64,000 nt of DNA. Origin: Alligator mississippiensis (lineage: Eukaryota > Chordata > Crocodylia > Alligatoridae). The notes below the pieces were generated by a model that did not search any database, was not told the origin of the DNA, and saw nothing but the letters and a program-made list of their open reading frames with translations. This document shows positions 47,130 to 58,871 of the stretch, one piece after another; positions within the stretch are counted from its first letter, which is position 1; the number at the start of each line of letters is the position of its first letter. The stretch spans positions 51,395,036-51,459,035 of the forward strand of contig NC_081829.1 in the NCBI RefSeq assembly GCF_030867095.1, written 5' to 3'. The position numbers and the translations under genes are program-made.

Positions 47130-48110
47130 AGACTAAAATCAAACATGAAGAGCTTGAAGGATTACCACAGTTTGAGGTTATGATGGTTTTGGACACAGAG
47201 TCTACATTAGAAGATCTGCAGAAAGCCATTACATTGATTCTTGGGAACAAGGCATCCCACAATGACTGCATGCCTGATGAAATCTACAAATGTGCCAACA
47301 ATTGTTTTGAAAGCTTCATGAAGTTATACTGCTTTGTTGGAGAGAGGAAGCATACCACAAGATTTCAAATATGCTCAGTTTGTATAATAATACAAAACCA
47401 AAAGGGATAAAAATGACTGTGATAACTATAGATGTAGCTCCCTGTTGAAAATCAATGGAAAAAAAATGTCACTTGCATCATGCTCCCTAGGTTAAAATCT
47501 CTAGGTGAAAAAATCTACCCTGGAAGTCAGTGTGGTTTTTGCTCAGGATTCCCCATCATTGATATGAAATTTTTAGTCAAGCAACTGCAAGAGAAGTGTG
47601 GAGAAAAAATGAGTCCCACTGTACATAGCTTTCATTGATCTGATAAAACCCTTTGATACAGTTAACAGACATGGCCTTTTTACTGTTTTGAAGAGACTGG
47701 GCTATCCTCTGAAACTAAACATGATTTGTTCATTACATGAAGGTATGAAGGCAGCTGTAGCATATGAAAACAAAGTATCAAATGCCTTTGACATCAACAA
47801 TGGAATGAAACAGGGATGTATTTTAGCCTCTGAGATTTTTAACTTCTAGTTTTCATTCCTGCTGCTTTTTGCATTCAAGCAGAGCAATGATGGCATTTAT
47901 CTTTGAACATTTATCTAGATGGAGGCTTGTTCAACATCACAAGATTTAAAATGAAAACAAAGGTGAAAGAATTGGTTATGAGAGATTTATTGTTTGCATA
48001 TGATGCAGCCTTGGTTGACTACAGTGAATCTTCCTTGCAATATCTCTTGGGCAGATTTATGAATCATGCAAGAGCTTTTGGATGTCAATTAGTGTTACAG
48101 GTGCAAACTC
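47130..48110 (+). pseudogene. RTE-like LINE RT fragment
   Basis: The frame at 47180-47410 carries the region just before RT: Thr-Leu-Glu-Asp-Leu-Gln-Lys-Ala-Ile, then Asn-Lys-Ala-Ser-His-Asn-Asp, and Pro-Asp-Glu-Ile-Tyr-Lys-Cys. RT blocks follow in other frames, and the catalytic box near 48000 reads Phe-Ala-Tyr-Asp instead of Phe-Ala-Asp-Asp, followed by Ala-Ala-Leu-Val. Same family as the copy at 13.9 kb. Stops, shifts and the catalytic change make it dead. Confidence 0.65.
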
Positions 48111-48292
48111 CTAGGCCATATGTCAGTATCTACCCACTACCTGTCTATGGGCAAACTGCCTGCCTTACCTGCCACACATTGTTATTGAATAATTAAGATG
48201 TGGATTAGGCTGGAGGTTGCCCTTCAAGCACCATGATGTCAATGGGTGGCATGTACATGCTCTGACCTTCCCTTCACATGTTCCATGCCTTG

Positions 48293-48473
48293 CTCATTGA
48301 CGATGCATAGGGGGTGCACATGGGTGCACATGCAGCCCCTGAGATTGGCCATGCACCCCAAGGAAGCGTAAGCTGCAAAACTGGAAGTGCTGTCGATCGG
48401 CTCTTGGGGGGGGCCCTCCCCTGTCAGCAATCTGATGCCCCCACCCAAACTCAGGAGGCACCAGTCACCCATG
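48293..48473 (-). mobile_element. Second copy of the hAT-like MITE seen at 24110
   Basis: The right edge (complement catgggtgactggtgcc) and left edge (gcacatgcagcccctgaga) match the two ends of the 24110-24480 element in opposite orientation. It is shorter, with an internal deletion. No clear target duplication. Confidence 0.6.
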
Positions 48474-48831
48474 GTGTGGCTTTTTTTCCAGAAGAACAAA
48501 GAAACAAAATGACAAATGCCTTTGAATTATACACCCTTTAGAATGACAGTTATTTTGAAATATAACAACTTTATCAGATTTCTGCAGAAATCAGACATGT
48601 TTGTTTGCTAAACTCAATTATAATTTTATAGTTTAACCTTCAGTGTCTGCAAGAATTCTGTTATATATATCATGCTATTTATCAAGCAAATTAATTTCTT
48701 CAGCCTTTACCCATAGAACTGGATATCTATTTTTGTTTGTTTGTTTGAACTGTGTGTCAGTTTTGAATTGTAGAAGTTGGACTGGGATGATGACTTTCAT
48801 AATATGTGTTTGTAACTCAGGTACTATAATC

Positions 48832-48880
48832 ACAGAATCATAGAAATTTAGGATTGATAATAAATAATGATTCATCTAAA
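48832..48880 (-). mobile_element. Tiny CR1 3' end relic
   Basis: The string cacagaatcatagaaatttagg resembles the antisense CR1 3' end. Only about 40 bp, so weak. Confidence 0.35.
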
Positions 48881-48924
48881 AATGACCAGTGCTGTTGCTG
48901 CAAAGCAGATCATAGTTTTAGAGG

Positions 48925-49152
48925 TCAGCTTGGAATGCTAAGGATGTTTTTAAAAGCTACTGTTGTTTTGTGAAGCAAGTTAGTATGAGAGCTTTCTTTC
49001 CACTGTTGTAAGTTCATTATTACCCCTGGGACTTTAACTGAAAATGTGAGAACCTTTTTCTCCAGATAGTTTCTAAACCCTTCAATCCTGTTGATATTCC
49101 TGGTTGTATCACTGACTGACCTTTGCAAGCCCTCTGCAAATGAGGGAAACAT
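48925..49152 (-). other. Weak exon-like frame
   Basis: A 75-codon minus-strand frame with a ttccctcatttgcag acceptor-like word at its start (about 49136). The frame length is near what chance gives in this much sequence. Recorded because the peptide is not low-complexity. Confidence 0.12.
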
Positions 49153-49159
49153 TGTGCTG

Positions 49160-50570
49160 TGCAGGAGTATTTGACCTGATTCTGAGCTCTACTTGGTTTC
49201 TATCTTTCCTATGAAATACCCAGAATTTTCAGTAGCAAGATATAAAGTTTAGCAGCTGGAGGAACAGGGACTGGTAGATGAATTAAACCATTTTCTATTG
49301 CTTGTTTTAGCAAATAGTGGTATCTTCATGAAATATGATGAATTGCAAAATATGAAAAATGTCATTTGAGTAAATGTTAGAGTGGCTGATCAAAGTCAGA
49401 AAGCTTTCTGACATAAACATGCTGATTCATCACAACTATTTTTCCCCCAGAAATGTAGCTGTTTTAATTAACTTCCAACAAAATTTAGGCTGGTTACAAA
49501 AGAAACCCTCTTTCCTACCCTACCTGGCATGCTGCAGGGGATTAGAAATCTGAAACTCTGAAGCAGTCATGACATGCAGACAGCATGGTTAGTCAGGAAC
49601 TCTTGTGCTTCCAGGGTGGGTAGCTATGGAGCATGAAAGGTGCACTGTCTCACAGTTGAGGCCCCTAAGTATTCCAGGTCCATAGGTCTTGGGTCATAAC
49701 TTGACTTAGAAATGTGATAATTTACAACAGCTGAAGTCCTGTCCATTTTGTTATGATATCCTTCTGGTAACATATTCTTCATACAGATATTTTGTCATGA
49801 TTAATGCACCGTATGCTGGGTAATAACATGAAATAAGTCCATAATTTTGAAACTAAAATGTCTCTGTATTAAGGGACAATTTATAGTATTGCAACATCAT
49901 CACATATCATTTTCTGTGTGTGCAACTGACTTTGTGTTGCCTTTTACCAAACTCTGGATTCTGCTTCCCAAATCCCATAAATGTTGTTTCATGGGATTAA
50001 AAAAAAAAAACCAAACATTTCAGTTGTTGTAGCTTTTGTGAAAGTGTTGGTTGACTTTCTGGGTCCAGAAGTACAGGGCCAAAGTTAGGGATGTGCAGTT
50101 AACTACAATTAACTTGCTGTTGGTTATGCACTGTAATTGTAATCCTTCAAGTGTAATTCTGTTCAAATAAGACTCTCTCTCTTTATTTTTGGTGTTGCTT
50201 AGAAAACCCCTTTTCCCTAGTCTCCTGCATCAGCCTTGATGATGCATGAAGCTCTTTCTATGTTTTACTGGTCCTGGTCCTACTACTATGGGTGCCTATA
50301 GACATTTAGGGGCCATGCTCTAATTCATGGTGCTTTACACAAAGTTCCATGAGTTAGAGCTCCCAACAGATGTTCCCCTGTTGGATTGGAGGGGCTCCAG
50401 CCTGCCTGCACCAGCCCTGGCCAACACATGGGGGTGCTCTGGCCACCTCCAAGGAAGCTGCTGAACTGCTCCTCTCCCAAGTCGTGCTCCTCTCCCCCAG
50501 CTCACAGACTATCAATGAGGGAGGGAGGGGAAGTAGGAGGGAGCAGCAGGCAATTATTGGATCAAGCAAG
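49160..50570. other. Stretch without recognised features
   Basis: AT-rich DNA with a small GC-rich patch at 50370-50560. No domain seen. Confidence 0.45.
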
Positions 50571-50574
50571 TAAC

Positions 50575-50806
50575 TCTCCAGTGTCAACAACTCATGACAG
50601 CTGGTCACTGGCAATCAGGAGAAAACTGAACTCCTGAATGACTACTTTGCTTCAGTCTGTTACTGGGCCATGGGCAAAATCATGCCAGGTTGGGCACAGA
50701 TGGAGGAGGGTAGGAATGACTGCCTTACTACTATTACCATAGAACTGGTATGTAAACTTTTGAAAAAAATTAGACATATGTAAGTCAGCATGACTGGATG
50801 AACTTT
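50575..50806 (+). pseudogene. CR1 fragment, pre-RT region
   Basis: Translation gives Glu-Leu-Leu-Asn-Asp-Tyr-Phe-Ala-Ser followed by Ile-Glu-Leu-Val-Cys-Lys-Leu-Leu, the CR1 segment between endonuclease and RT. It stops where a different CR1 copy begins. Confidence 0.6.
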
Positions 50807-53121
50807 ACATGGCATTTTGGGAAATGCCTTGCTGGACTTGGTCCTTGCCACAGGCAACGACCTGGTGAGGGGTGTGCAGGTACTTGACCACGTCGACGAC
50901 GGAGATCATCACCTGCTGGAATTTACTATCCAGTGGAGGGTGGTGAAAACAAGCAGCAAGGCAGAGGTCCTTAACTTTAGGAAGGCCGACATCTGTAAGC
51001 TAAGAAAGTTAGTAGGAGAGGCATTGGGGTCTCGGCTTCAATGAAATGGGAGTCCAAGAAGGGTGGTTGTTCAAGGAGACAATTTTTTGAGCTCAAAGGG
51101 AGTCAGTCCCAATGTGCACCAAAGGAGGCAGGAGTGCTAAGAAGTCCCCATGGCTCAGCAAACACTTCCGAGGATGCCTGAGGGGAAAAAAGGAGGCATA
51201 CAAACAGTGGGAGTAAGGGACTATCACCAAAGAGGATTACACTTCTGTTGCTTGGGACAGCAGGGAGGCTGTTAGGAAGGCCAAGGTTGACATAGAGCTA
51301 GGGCTAGCGACCAGAATTAAGGATAATAAAAAGTCTTTTTTTCAAATACATAGGAAGTAAGAAGGCACTGGGTAATGTGGGGCCCCTACAGGATATGCTT
51401 GGCAATCTGGTGATTGCAGGAAATGAAAAAGCTGACCTCTTTAATGAATTCTTTGCCTCCATATTCCTGAATAGGGACCAGGACATTTCCTTCACTAGAA
51501 TTGTGGATGGACCTAGGGGAGGCACCGCCATGCCTAGAGTCAGGGATGACCTACTTAAGGAACTTTTGGAGGGGATGAACATATTTAAATCAGTAGGTCC
51601 AGATACTCTTCACCCAAGGGTGCTGAAGAAATTGGCAGGGGTCACAGTGGGGCCCCTGGCATGGTTCTATGAGCACTCGTGGAGCACTGGCCAGGTACCA
51701 TAGGATTGGAAAAGGGCCAATGTGGTCCCCATTCACAAAAAGGGGAGAAAGGAGGACCCTGGTAATTATAGGCCAGTCAGTCTTTCCTTGGTCCTTGGGA
51801 AGACCTTTTGAGAAAAATATCTGCAGCACATCTGCAAGGGCTGAGCAGGGGAGGTAGTGCTTAGGGGTGACCAACATGGGCTCATTGAGGGCAGGTCTTG
51901 CCTGACTAACCTGGTTTCTTTTTATGATCAGGTCACAAAGTCCCTGGACGAGGGTGCTGGGGTGGATGTCATCTTCCTGGACTTTAAGAAGGCCTTTGAC
52001 ATGGTTTCCCACCACATTTTCTTAAAAAATAGTAGGTGACTGGGTCACTGATGCCTACACAGTGAGATGGGTGGCAAACTGGCTAGATGGTCACACCCAG
52101 AGAGTGGTGGTGGACAGGTCATTTTCAACCTGGAGGGATGTGGACAGTGGAGTCCTCCAGGGCTCAGTCCTGGGGCCTGTACTGTTCAATATCTTTATCA
52201 GCAATCTGGATGTGAGTGTAGAATGCACACTATCCACATTTGCTGATGACACCAAGTTGTGGGGCTAGGTGGGCATGCTGGAGGGGAGGGACATAATCCA
52301 GCTATATCTAGACAGGTTACAGAGGTGGGTGGATGAGAATAGGATGGACTTCAATGCAGACAAGTGTAAGGTACTGCATCTAGGGAGAAGGAACCAGCAA
52401 CACACCTATAGGCTGGGAAACACCCTTCTTGTCAACACAGTGGCAGAAAGACATCTTCAAGTCATTTCTGACTCCAGGATGAACATAAGCCACCAATGCG
52501 AGGAAGTGGTCAGTAAGGCTAACTGCACCTTTTTGGGCATCTACAGATGTGTCATAAGCAGGTCCAGGGAGGTGATCCTTCCCCTATATGTGGCATTGTT
52601 CAGGCCACAGTTGGACTACTGTGTCCAGTTCTGGGTGCTGCACTTCAAGAGCGATGTGGCTAGCATTGAGAGGGTCCAGAGAAGGGCCACTCACATGTTC
52701 AAGGGGAAGCAGGGAAGGCCCTATGAGGAGAGGATAAAGGGCCTGAACCTATTCAGCATCCACAAGAAAAGGCTGAGAGGGGATCTGGTAGCCATTCACA
52801 AACTCACCAGGGGGGAACAGTGAGAATTGGGGGAGGTCCTGTCCCCCCGGGCACCACCCAGGGTTACTAGGAATAAAGGCCACAAATAGTTAGAGGGAAG
52901 GTTCAGGCTGGACATCAGGAGACATTACTTTACAGTTAGGGCTGCCAGGCTCTGGAATGGGTTCCCAAGTGAGGTGGTACTTTCTCCTACTTTGGGCATC
53001 TTCAAGAGGAGGCTGGGCAGATATATGGCTGGGGTGATATGACCACAGCACCCATTCCTGCCCAGGGCAGGGAGTCGGACCTGATGATCTGTTTAGGCCC
53101 CTTCTGATCCTAAGCACTATG
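50807..53121 (+). pseudogene. CR1 LINE copy, ORF2 (endonuclease end to 3' UTR)
   Basis: 5'-truncated ORF2. 50817-51044 holds the endonuclease end (Leu-Asp-Leu-Val-Leu-Ala-Thr block); 51377-51703 the Phe-Asn-Glu-Phe-Phe-Ala-Ser and Pro-Asp-Thr-Leu-His-Pro-Arg-Val-Leu blocks; 51857-52039 Phe-Leu-Asp-Phe-Lys-Lys-Ala-Phe-Asp; 52062-52268 [10 protein letters not shown] and an intact Phe-Ala-Asp-Asp; 52269-52823 the thumb and tail. Several stops and frameshifts. The 3' UTR ends near 53121, where a second CR1 starts in the same orientation. Confidence 0.88.
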
Positions 53122-54487
53122 AAACTTCATCCGAGGGTGGAGAAGGAGCTGACTGAAGTAATTGCAGGATCTCTGGTGAAACTTTTCCAAAACTCATGGT
53201 GCTGTGGAGAGGTTCCTGAAGACTGGAAGAAGGACAATGTTGTGTCCATCTTCAAGAAAGGGTGGAGGGAGGACCTGGGTAACTATAGGCCAGTCAGCCT
53301 AACTTCTATCCCAGGGAAAATCCTGGAAAAAAATTAATCAAGGAGTCTATATGTGACAGGCTTGCAGAAGGTAGGATTCTGAATGGCAGCCAGCATGGCT
53401 TTGTCATGGGAAGGTCTTTTTTTATTAACCTCATCTCCTTTTACGGTCAGGTAACTAGCCACTTGGATAAGGGAGAGGAGGTTGACATTGTATACTTTCA
53501 TTTCCAAAAGGCCTTTGATCTCATATGCCATGATGCTCTTGTGCATAAATTGGAGGAATGTGGGCTTACCTGTGAGACAGTTAGGTGGGTAGGGAGCTGG
53601 TTGCAGGGTAGGACCCAAAGAGTTCTAATGAATGGATCTATGTTGTCTTGGTGAGAAGTGGCCAGTGATGTCCCTCCGGGGTCGGTGCTTGGTCCAGTGC
53701 TTTTCAACATCTTTATCAATGATTTTGATCTGGGGGTAGAGAGATCACTGGGCAAGTTTGTGGATGACACCAAGCTATGGGGAAGCATGGCCACACTTGA
53801 AGACAGGCTGCAGATACAGGCGGACCTAGATAGGCTAGCAAGTTGGGCAGATCGGAATCAGGTGAAGTTCAGCATTGAGAAACATAAAGTGCTCCACCTG
53901 GGGACAAAAAAACCCCTACACACCTACAAGTTTGTCAACACAAAACTGACCAGCACCACAAATGAAAGGGATCTGGAGGTAATAATAGACCACAGTATGA
54001 ATATGAGCCGGCAGTACAGCTCTGTACCCAACAGGGCAAATGATACCCTGTCATGCATCAATCAATACATCTCCAGCAAAACTAGGGAAGTGATTTTTCT
54101 ACTGTACTCAGCATTGGTGAGATGGAAGCTGGAGTACTGTGTAAAGGACTGGGTGCCAAACTTCAACAAGGATGTGGTAAAGCTAGAGAGAGTCCAGAGA
54201 AGGGCCACCCTTATGATTAGAGACTTACATGGCGAGCCATACAAAGAAAGGCTGAGGGACCTTGAACGACTCAGCCTGAAAAAGAGAAGGCTGGGAGGAT
54301 ACTTGATAGTGGCTTACTGCTACATCAGGGGAGTACATCAAGAGCTTGGTGAACAGCTGTTCACCAGAGCAACCTAGGGGAAAACCAGGAGTAACGGTCG
54401 AAAGGCAGGCTCAGGATCAATATTCGGAAAAAAAGTCTTCACAGCTAGGGGGTCCAGACTGTAGAATAGGCTCCCTCCAGAGGTTAT
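53122..54487 (+). pseudogene. CR1 LINE copy, RT to 3' UTR (left part)
   Basis: It starts at Leu-His-Pro-Arg-Val and runs through Asn-Tyr-Arg-Pro-Val-Ser-Leu-Thr-Ser, a frameshift at about 53340-53400, and then two frames (53406-53654, 53658-54377) with His-Phe-Gln-Lys-Ala-Phe-Asp and the catalytic box Phe-Val-Asp-Asp. The tail blocks are clear. The 3' UTR is cut at 54487 by a minus-strand CR1 and resumes at 55877. Confidence 0.87.
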
Positions 54488-55876
54488 TCATAGATTCCTA
54501 CAAGTTAGGGTCAGCAGGGACCTCAGTAGATCATTGAGTCTGACACCCTGACCTGGGCAGGAAAGAGTGCTGGGGTCAGATGATCCCATCCAGGTGCCAG
54601 TCTAGCCTCCTCTTAAACAGCCCCAAGGTAGGGGAGAGCACAACCTCCCTTAGAAGCCCATTCCAGATTTTGGCAACCCTTACCATAAATAAGTTCTTCC
54701 TGATGTCTAGCCTAAATCTGTTCTCTGTCAGTTTGTGGCCATTGTTCCTAGTGACTACAAGGGGTGCCCTGGTAAACAGACCCTCTATTTTTTGCTTCCC
54801 CCACTTAATGAATTTCTAAGTGGCCACAAAATCCCCTGTCAACTTTCTCTTGTGGAGGCTGAAGAGAGATCCAGGGCCCTCATTCTCTCTTCATGGGACT
54901 TTTCCCACAGGCCCGGACACGTATGAATGTCCCTCTTCTCGACCCTCTCAAGGTTGCCCACATCCTTCTTGAAGTGTTGCACCCAAAATTGGATGCAGGA
55001 CTCCAACTGTGGCCTGACCAGTGTTGCATAAAGGGGAAGTATCACCTCCTTAGACCCATTTGTCATGCACCTCCTCATACATGATAAAGTATGGTTGGCT
55101 TTACTGATCACTTCATCACATTAATGACTCATGTTCATCTTGGAGTCAAAAGTGACTCCAAGATCCCTTTCCACTGCTGAGAAGGTCCTCCCCCAGCCTG
55201 TAAATGTGCTGGTGATTCCTTCTCCCTTCTCTATTTATCCTTATTAAACTGCACCCTATTCTGTTCCAATCACTTTTCTGACCTGTCCAGATCTGCCTGG
55301 ATTTGTTTCCTACCCTCTGGTGTGTTAACTTTACCACATAATTTGGTATAATCCACAAATTTGGACAGAGTGCTTTCTACAACCTCATCCAAGTCACGGA
55401 TGAAGACACTGAACAGCACTGGTTCAAGGACCAAGACTTGTGGGACTCCACTGCCCACATCTTTCCAAGTTGATATCGACCCATCCAACACCACTCCCTG
55501 GGTGTGACCCCTTAGCCAATTTGCCACCTACCTAAATATGTAGTCATCTACATTTCAGTCACTCAGTTCATCTATGTGAATATAGTGAGATGCCATATTG
55601 GAGGCCTTCTAAAAATCCAAGTAGATGACATCCACCTCAATTCCTGCATCTCAGCATTTTGTGACCTAGTCATAAAAAAAACAACCAAACAAGGTTAGTC
55701 AGGCAGGATCTACCTGCTATGAATCTGCGCTGGTTGTCCTTTAGCATTGCTTTCCCAACTGGACTCTCACAAATGTGATCCTTAATAATTTTTTTCAAGG
55801 ATTTTCCTGGGAATAGAGGTGAAACTAACTGGTCTATAGTTACCCAGATCCTCCCTTCCACCCCTTCTTGAAAATA
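54488..55876 (-). pseudogene. CR1 LINE inserted antisense in the previous CR1
   Basis: The antisense CR1 3' end begins at 54488 (catagattcctacaagttaggg). Upstream on the minus strand come the RT tail (54839-55111), the Gly-Ser-Gly-Val-Pro-Gln block and catalytic box (55270-55527, reading Phe-Val-Asp-Tyr, so the second Asp is lost), and the block around the RT start (55670-55861). The copy is 5'-truncated at about 55876, inside the 3' UTR of the host CR1. Confidence 0.85.
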
Positions 55877-56031
55877 GTGGTGCTATCACCTACCCTGGAA
55901 ATCTTCAAGAGGAGACTGGAAGGCCACCTTACTGGGGTTACCTGACTCCCAGTTGTCTTTGCTGCCTGGTTCAGGGGGGCTGGAATCAATGATCCCAAGG
56001 TCCCTTCCAGCCTCACAATCTATGAAACTGC
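55877..56031 (+). pseudogene. CR1 3' UTR, right part of the split copy
   Basis: tggtgctatcacctaccctgg continues the 3' UTR cut at 54487; it ends at acaatctatgaaac with the usual CR1 terminal words. Confidence 0.8.
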
Positions 56032-56698
56032 GGGCTGCACTTTGCCGGGGGGGGGGGCGCATAGTGAAATGGGGGCCACTCACCTCATGCCCTCCCCACT
56101 ACCCTAGTTAGGGTATTAGGGGGAGCCAGGATGGGCCTGTAAGGTGAGGGGGCTCCATTCTACCCCCACCAGCTCCAGACATGGCAAATCCAAGCCATCA
56201 TCTGCTGCTGCCACTGTCAAGTGACTAAGGTGGGAGATGGGGGAAGGGATCCCCCACCTTACCTTGTGCATCCCTGCCCCCAGCTACACCAGCTGGGTTA
56301 CTGGAGGGAGTCAGTAAAGGGTCCCCTGCTGCCTGCCTGCCAGCTCTCCCTCTGCCTGCCTTTCTCTCCCCACTGACAGACCCAAGGATGAAGCTGGGCT
56401 GGTGCTCACTGCAAGCACCAGCTCAGCCCCATAAAGGCAATAAAATTAACGCTTGAGGGTTAACAAGTTTCCAAAGGTGCTCTGTTCTATAGCACCTTCA
56501 GCTAATAGCTGATTTCACGAGAGTTAATTTTTTCCACAATTGGCCATTTGAAAAGCACTCTTCAGTCATGTACATGTGCTATGTCACAGCTGTAGAACAT
56601 TTTCAGGGGCCCACTTGTGCAAAACATGCAACTTGTGTAAGCGTCCTATGTGTCCTAGTGATTTGAGGACATTTTCCACACTTTCCTCGACTGTCCCG
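56032..56698. other. Mixed stretch before the full-length CR1
   Basis: G-run at 56046-56056 and a perfect small hairpin near 56402-56427 (gctggtgct/agcaccagc). No genes recognised. Confidence 0.45.
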
Positions 56699-57752
56699 AG
56701 CGGGGGAGCGTAGGGGCGGAGCTGCCGGCAGGCACTTCCGGGTAGACTGGGGCGCCTGATTGGCCATTGGAGCAGGGTGGGTAATTCAAACCGCGGGCTT
56801 TAAAGCCGCGGGGTGACGTAGTTCCCAGCACTCGGGAACCAGCAGCGGGAAGGAGAGGAGGCAGCACACGTGTGTCCCGCACGCACGTGTGCCCTTTTAC
56901 CAACCGACTGACCGGAGGCGGCGGCGGCAGCAGCAACAACAGAGGAATCGGCAGCGAGGGCAGCAGCAGCTGATCCCCCGAAGGTAAGTGGGGCGGAGGG
57001 ACCCGGCACAGCTGAGCCGGATCCGGAGGGGAAGCCCCCTGGATCCCATATAGCTGAGCCGGTAGGGAGCCGCGCTCCTGAGCTGCACGGCGCGAACAGA
57101 GCGCGCAAACAGGGAGGGCTAGGAAGGGGACTGCCCCCCCAGGCCAGGGGGCACCCCCGGGGCTAACCCTTGGGGGAGCAGGCTCCTGTGGCAGCGGATC
57201 CCCCCAGCGGGGGAGCGTAGGGGCGGAGCTGCCGGCAGGCACTTCCGGGTAGACAGGGGTGCCTGATTGGCCGTTGGAGCGGGGCGGGTAATTCAAACCA
57301 CGGGCTTTAAAGCCACGGGGTGACGTAGTTCCCAGCACTCGGGAACCAGCAGCGGGAAGGAGAGGAGGCAGCACACGTGTGTCCCACACGCACGTGTGCC
57401 CTTTTACCAACTGACTGACCGGAGGCGGCGGCGGCAACAGCAACAATAGAGGAATCAGCAGCGGGGGCAGCAGCAGCTGATCCCCCGAAGGTAAGTGGGG
57501 CGGAGGGACCCGGCACAGCTGAGCCGGATCCGGAGGGGAAGCCCCCCAGGTCCCATATAGCTGAGCCGGTAGGGAGCCGCGCTCCCAAGCCGCGCGGCGC
57601 GAACAGAGCACACATACAGGCGCGCTCTGTAAGATCACGCTGGCGTTTGCGCAGGCGTTCGCGCCGGCGGGCGGGCCAGGAGGGCCAGGAGTGGGACTCC
57701 TGTAGGGGTAGGGCGTAGACACCACGCAGGCCTACAAACAGCAGCTTATAGA
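56699..57752 (+). promoter_or_regulatory. CR1 5' UTR with tandem promoter units (507-bp period)
   Basis: A unit starting agcgggggagcgtaggg begins at 56699 and again at 57206. Each carries a GC box (ggggcggagc), an ETS-like cttccggg, an inverted CCAAT (ctgattggcc), a ctttaaagc core, a tgacgtag site, cacgtgtg E-box-like words and a splice-donor consensus (aaggtaagt, GT at 56984 and 57491). CpG is frequent, unlike the flanking DNA. The second unit runs into ORF1 at 57753. These repeats resemble 5' UTR promoter monomers of other LINEs. Confidence 0.7.
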
Positions 57753-58815
57753 ATGGTGTCTACGAGGAGTGCTGCTAGGGCCTCTGCCCAGGGGGGCAAG
57801 GCTACCCGGGGCAGGTCTGAGGCCTCCACCCAGACTGAGCCCATGGGGGAGCTGATGTCCCCCTACCTCCTGGCCTCTGGGGGATCCCCAGCAGGGCCAG
57901 GGGGGGCAGAGATTGAGGGCCCCCACACCTGTCCAGCAGGTGCCCGTCTTAGGGTTCTGGAGGCGCAGGTGAGGGAGCTCCGGGAGGAGGTTAGCAGGCT
58001 GAGGGGGATCAGGGAGGCGGAGGATGAAATTGACAGATATTTCCTTCCCTGCAGGCCCAGGCACCCAAGGAAGAAGCAGCCCGGGGAATGCCCTCCACAG
58101 CAGAGTGGCAGACGGTCACAGCCAGGACCGGAGCAGCTCACAGCGAACCGGTACCAGCTTCTCCAGTCCGACTGGTGAACAGGTACGAGGCCCTGGCGAC
58201 CCTGCAGGAGATGGAAGGGGAGGAGGAAACCCTTGGGCAAGAAGAAACACCACGTTCTTCACACTCCAAACAGAACAAGAGATCCACAAGGACCCAGAGG
58301 AGGAGGCGACGAGTGCTCGTCATAGGCGACTCCAACCTGAGAGGTACGGAAGGACCCATCTGTCGCCAGGACCCCTCGGCAGAGAGTTATGCTGCCTCCC
58401 TGGAGCAAAGATTTGGGATGTGACGGAGGTAATCCAGGCCAGGATCAAGCCCACCGATTATTACCCCATGGTCCTAGTCCATGTGGGTACTAATGATGCG
58501 GCCAGGAGAACCCCCGATCACCTGATGGCAGACTTCAGTGCTCTGGGTGGCGTGCTGAAGGAGTTCGGTGCACAGGTGGTTTTCTCTTCCATCCTACCAG
58601 TGACCGGACGAGGAAGAAGGCATGAGAACTGCTTCAGAGAGACCAACTGGCGGCTTCGGCAGTGGTGTCTCGAGGCAGGCTTCGGCTTCCTGGACAATGA
58701 CCCGCACATCACGACGAGGGACATGCTCAGCTGGGATGGGCTTCACCTATCCCCCAAAGGTAAGCATGTGTTTTCTACTAGGTTGGCGGATCTCCTCCAG
58801 CGGGCTTTAAACTAG
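57753..58815 (+). pseudogene. CR1 ORF1 (coiled coil and SGNH-type esterase domain)
   Basis: The start at 57753 opens with a Ser/Arg/Ala-rich segment, then a coiled-coil-like heptad stretch (residues about 60-95). After a frameshift near 58080-58180 the frame carries the Gly-Asp-Ser catalytic block (about 58325), and after another near 58375 the Cys-Leu-Pro-Gly-Ala segment, Val-His-Val-Gly-Thr-Asn-Asp and the C-terminal Asp-Gly-x-His-Leu-Ser block with the catalytic Asp and His (about 58735). CR1 ORF1 is known to carry an esterase-like domain with RNA-binding roles. Two frame changes break this copy; other residues are well kept, so it is young. Confidence 0.82.
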
Positions 58816-58871
58816 GCTCGTCGGAGGGAGGGGAGTATGAGGGCAGGGGAAGCTGTGGACCACCAAACCAT

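Noticed and set aside
56655-57725. 356-codon frame on the minus strand
   Set aside because: Antisense of the CR1 5' promoter units. It is long because the DNA is GC-rich and duplicated, and the peptide is itself a duplicated Pro/Ser/Leu-rich string.
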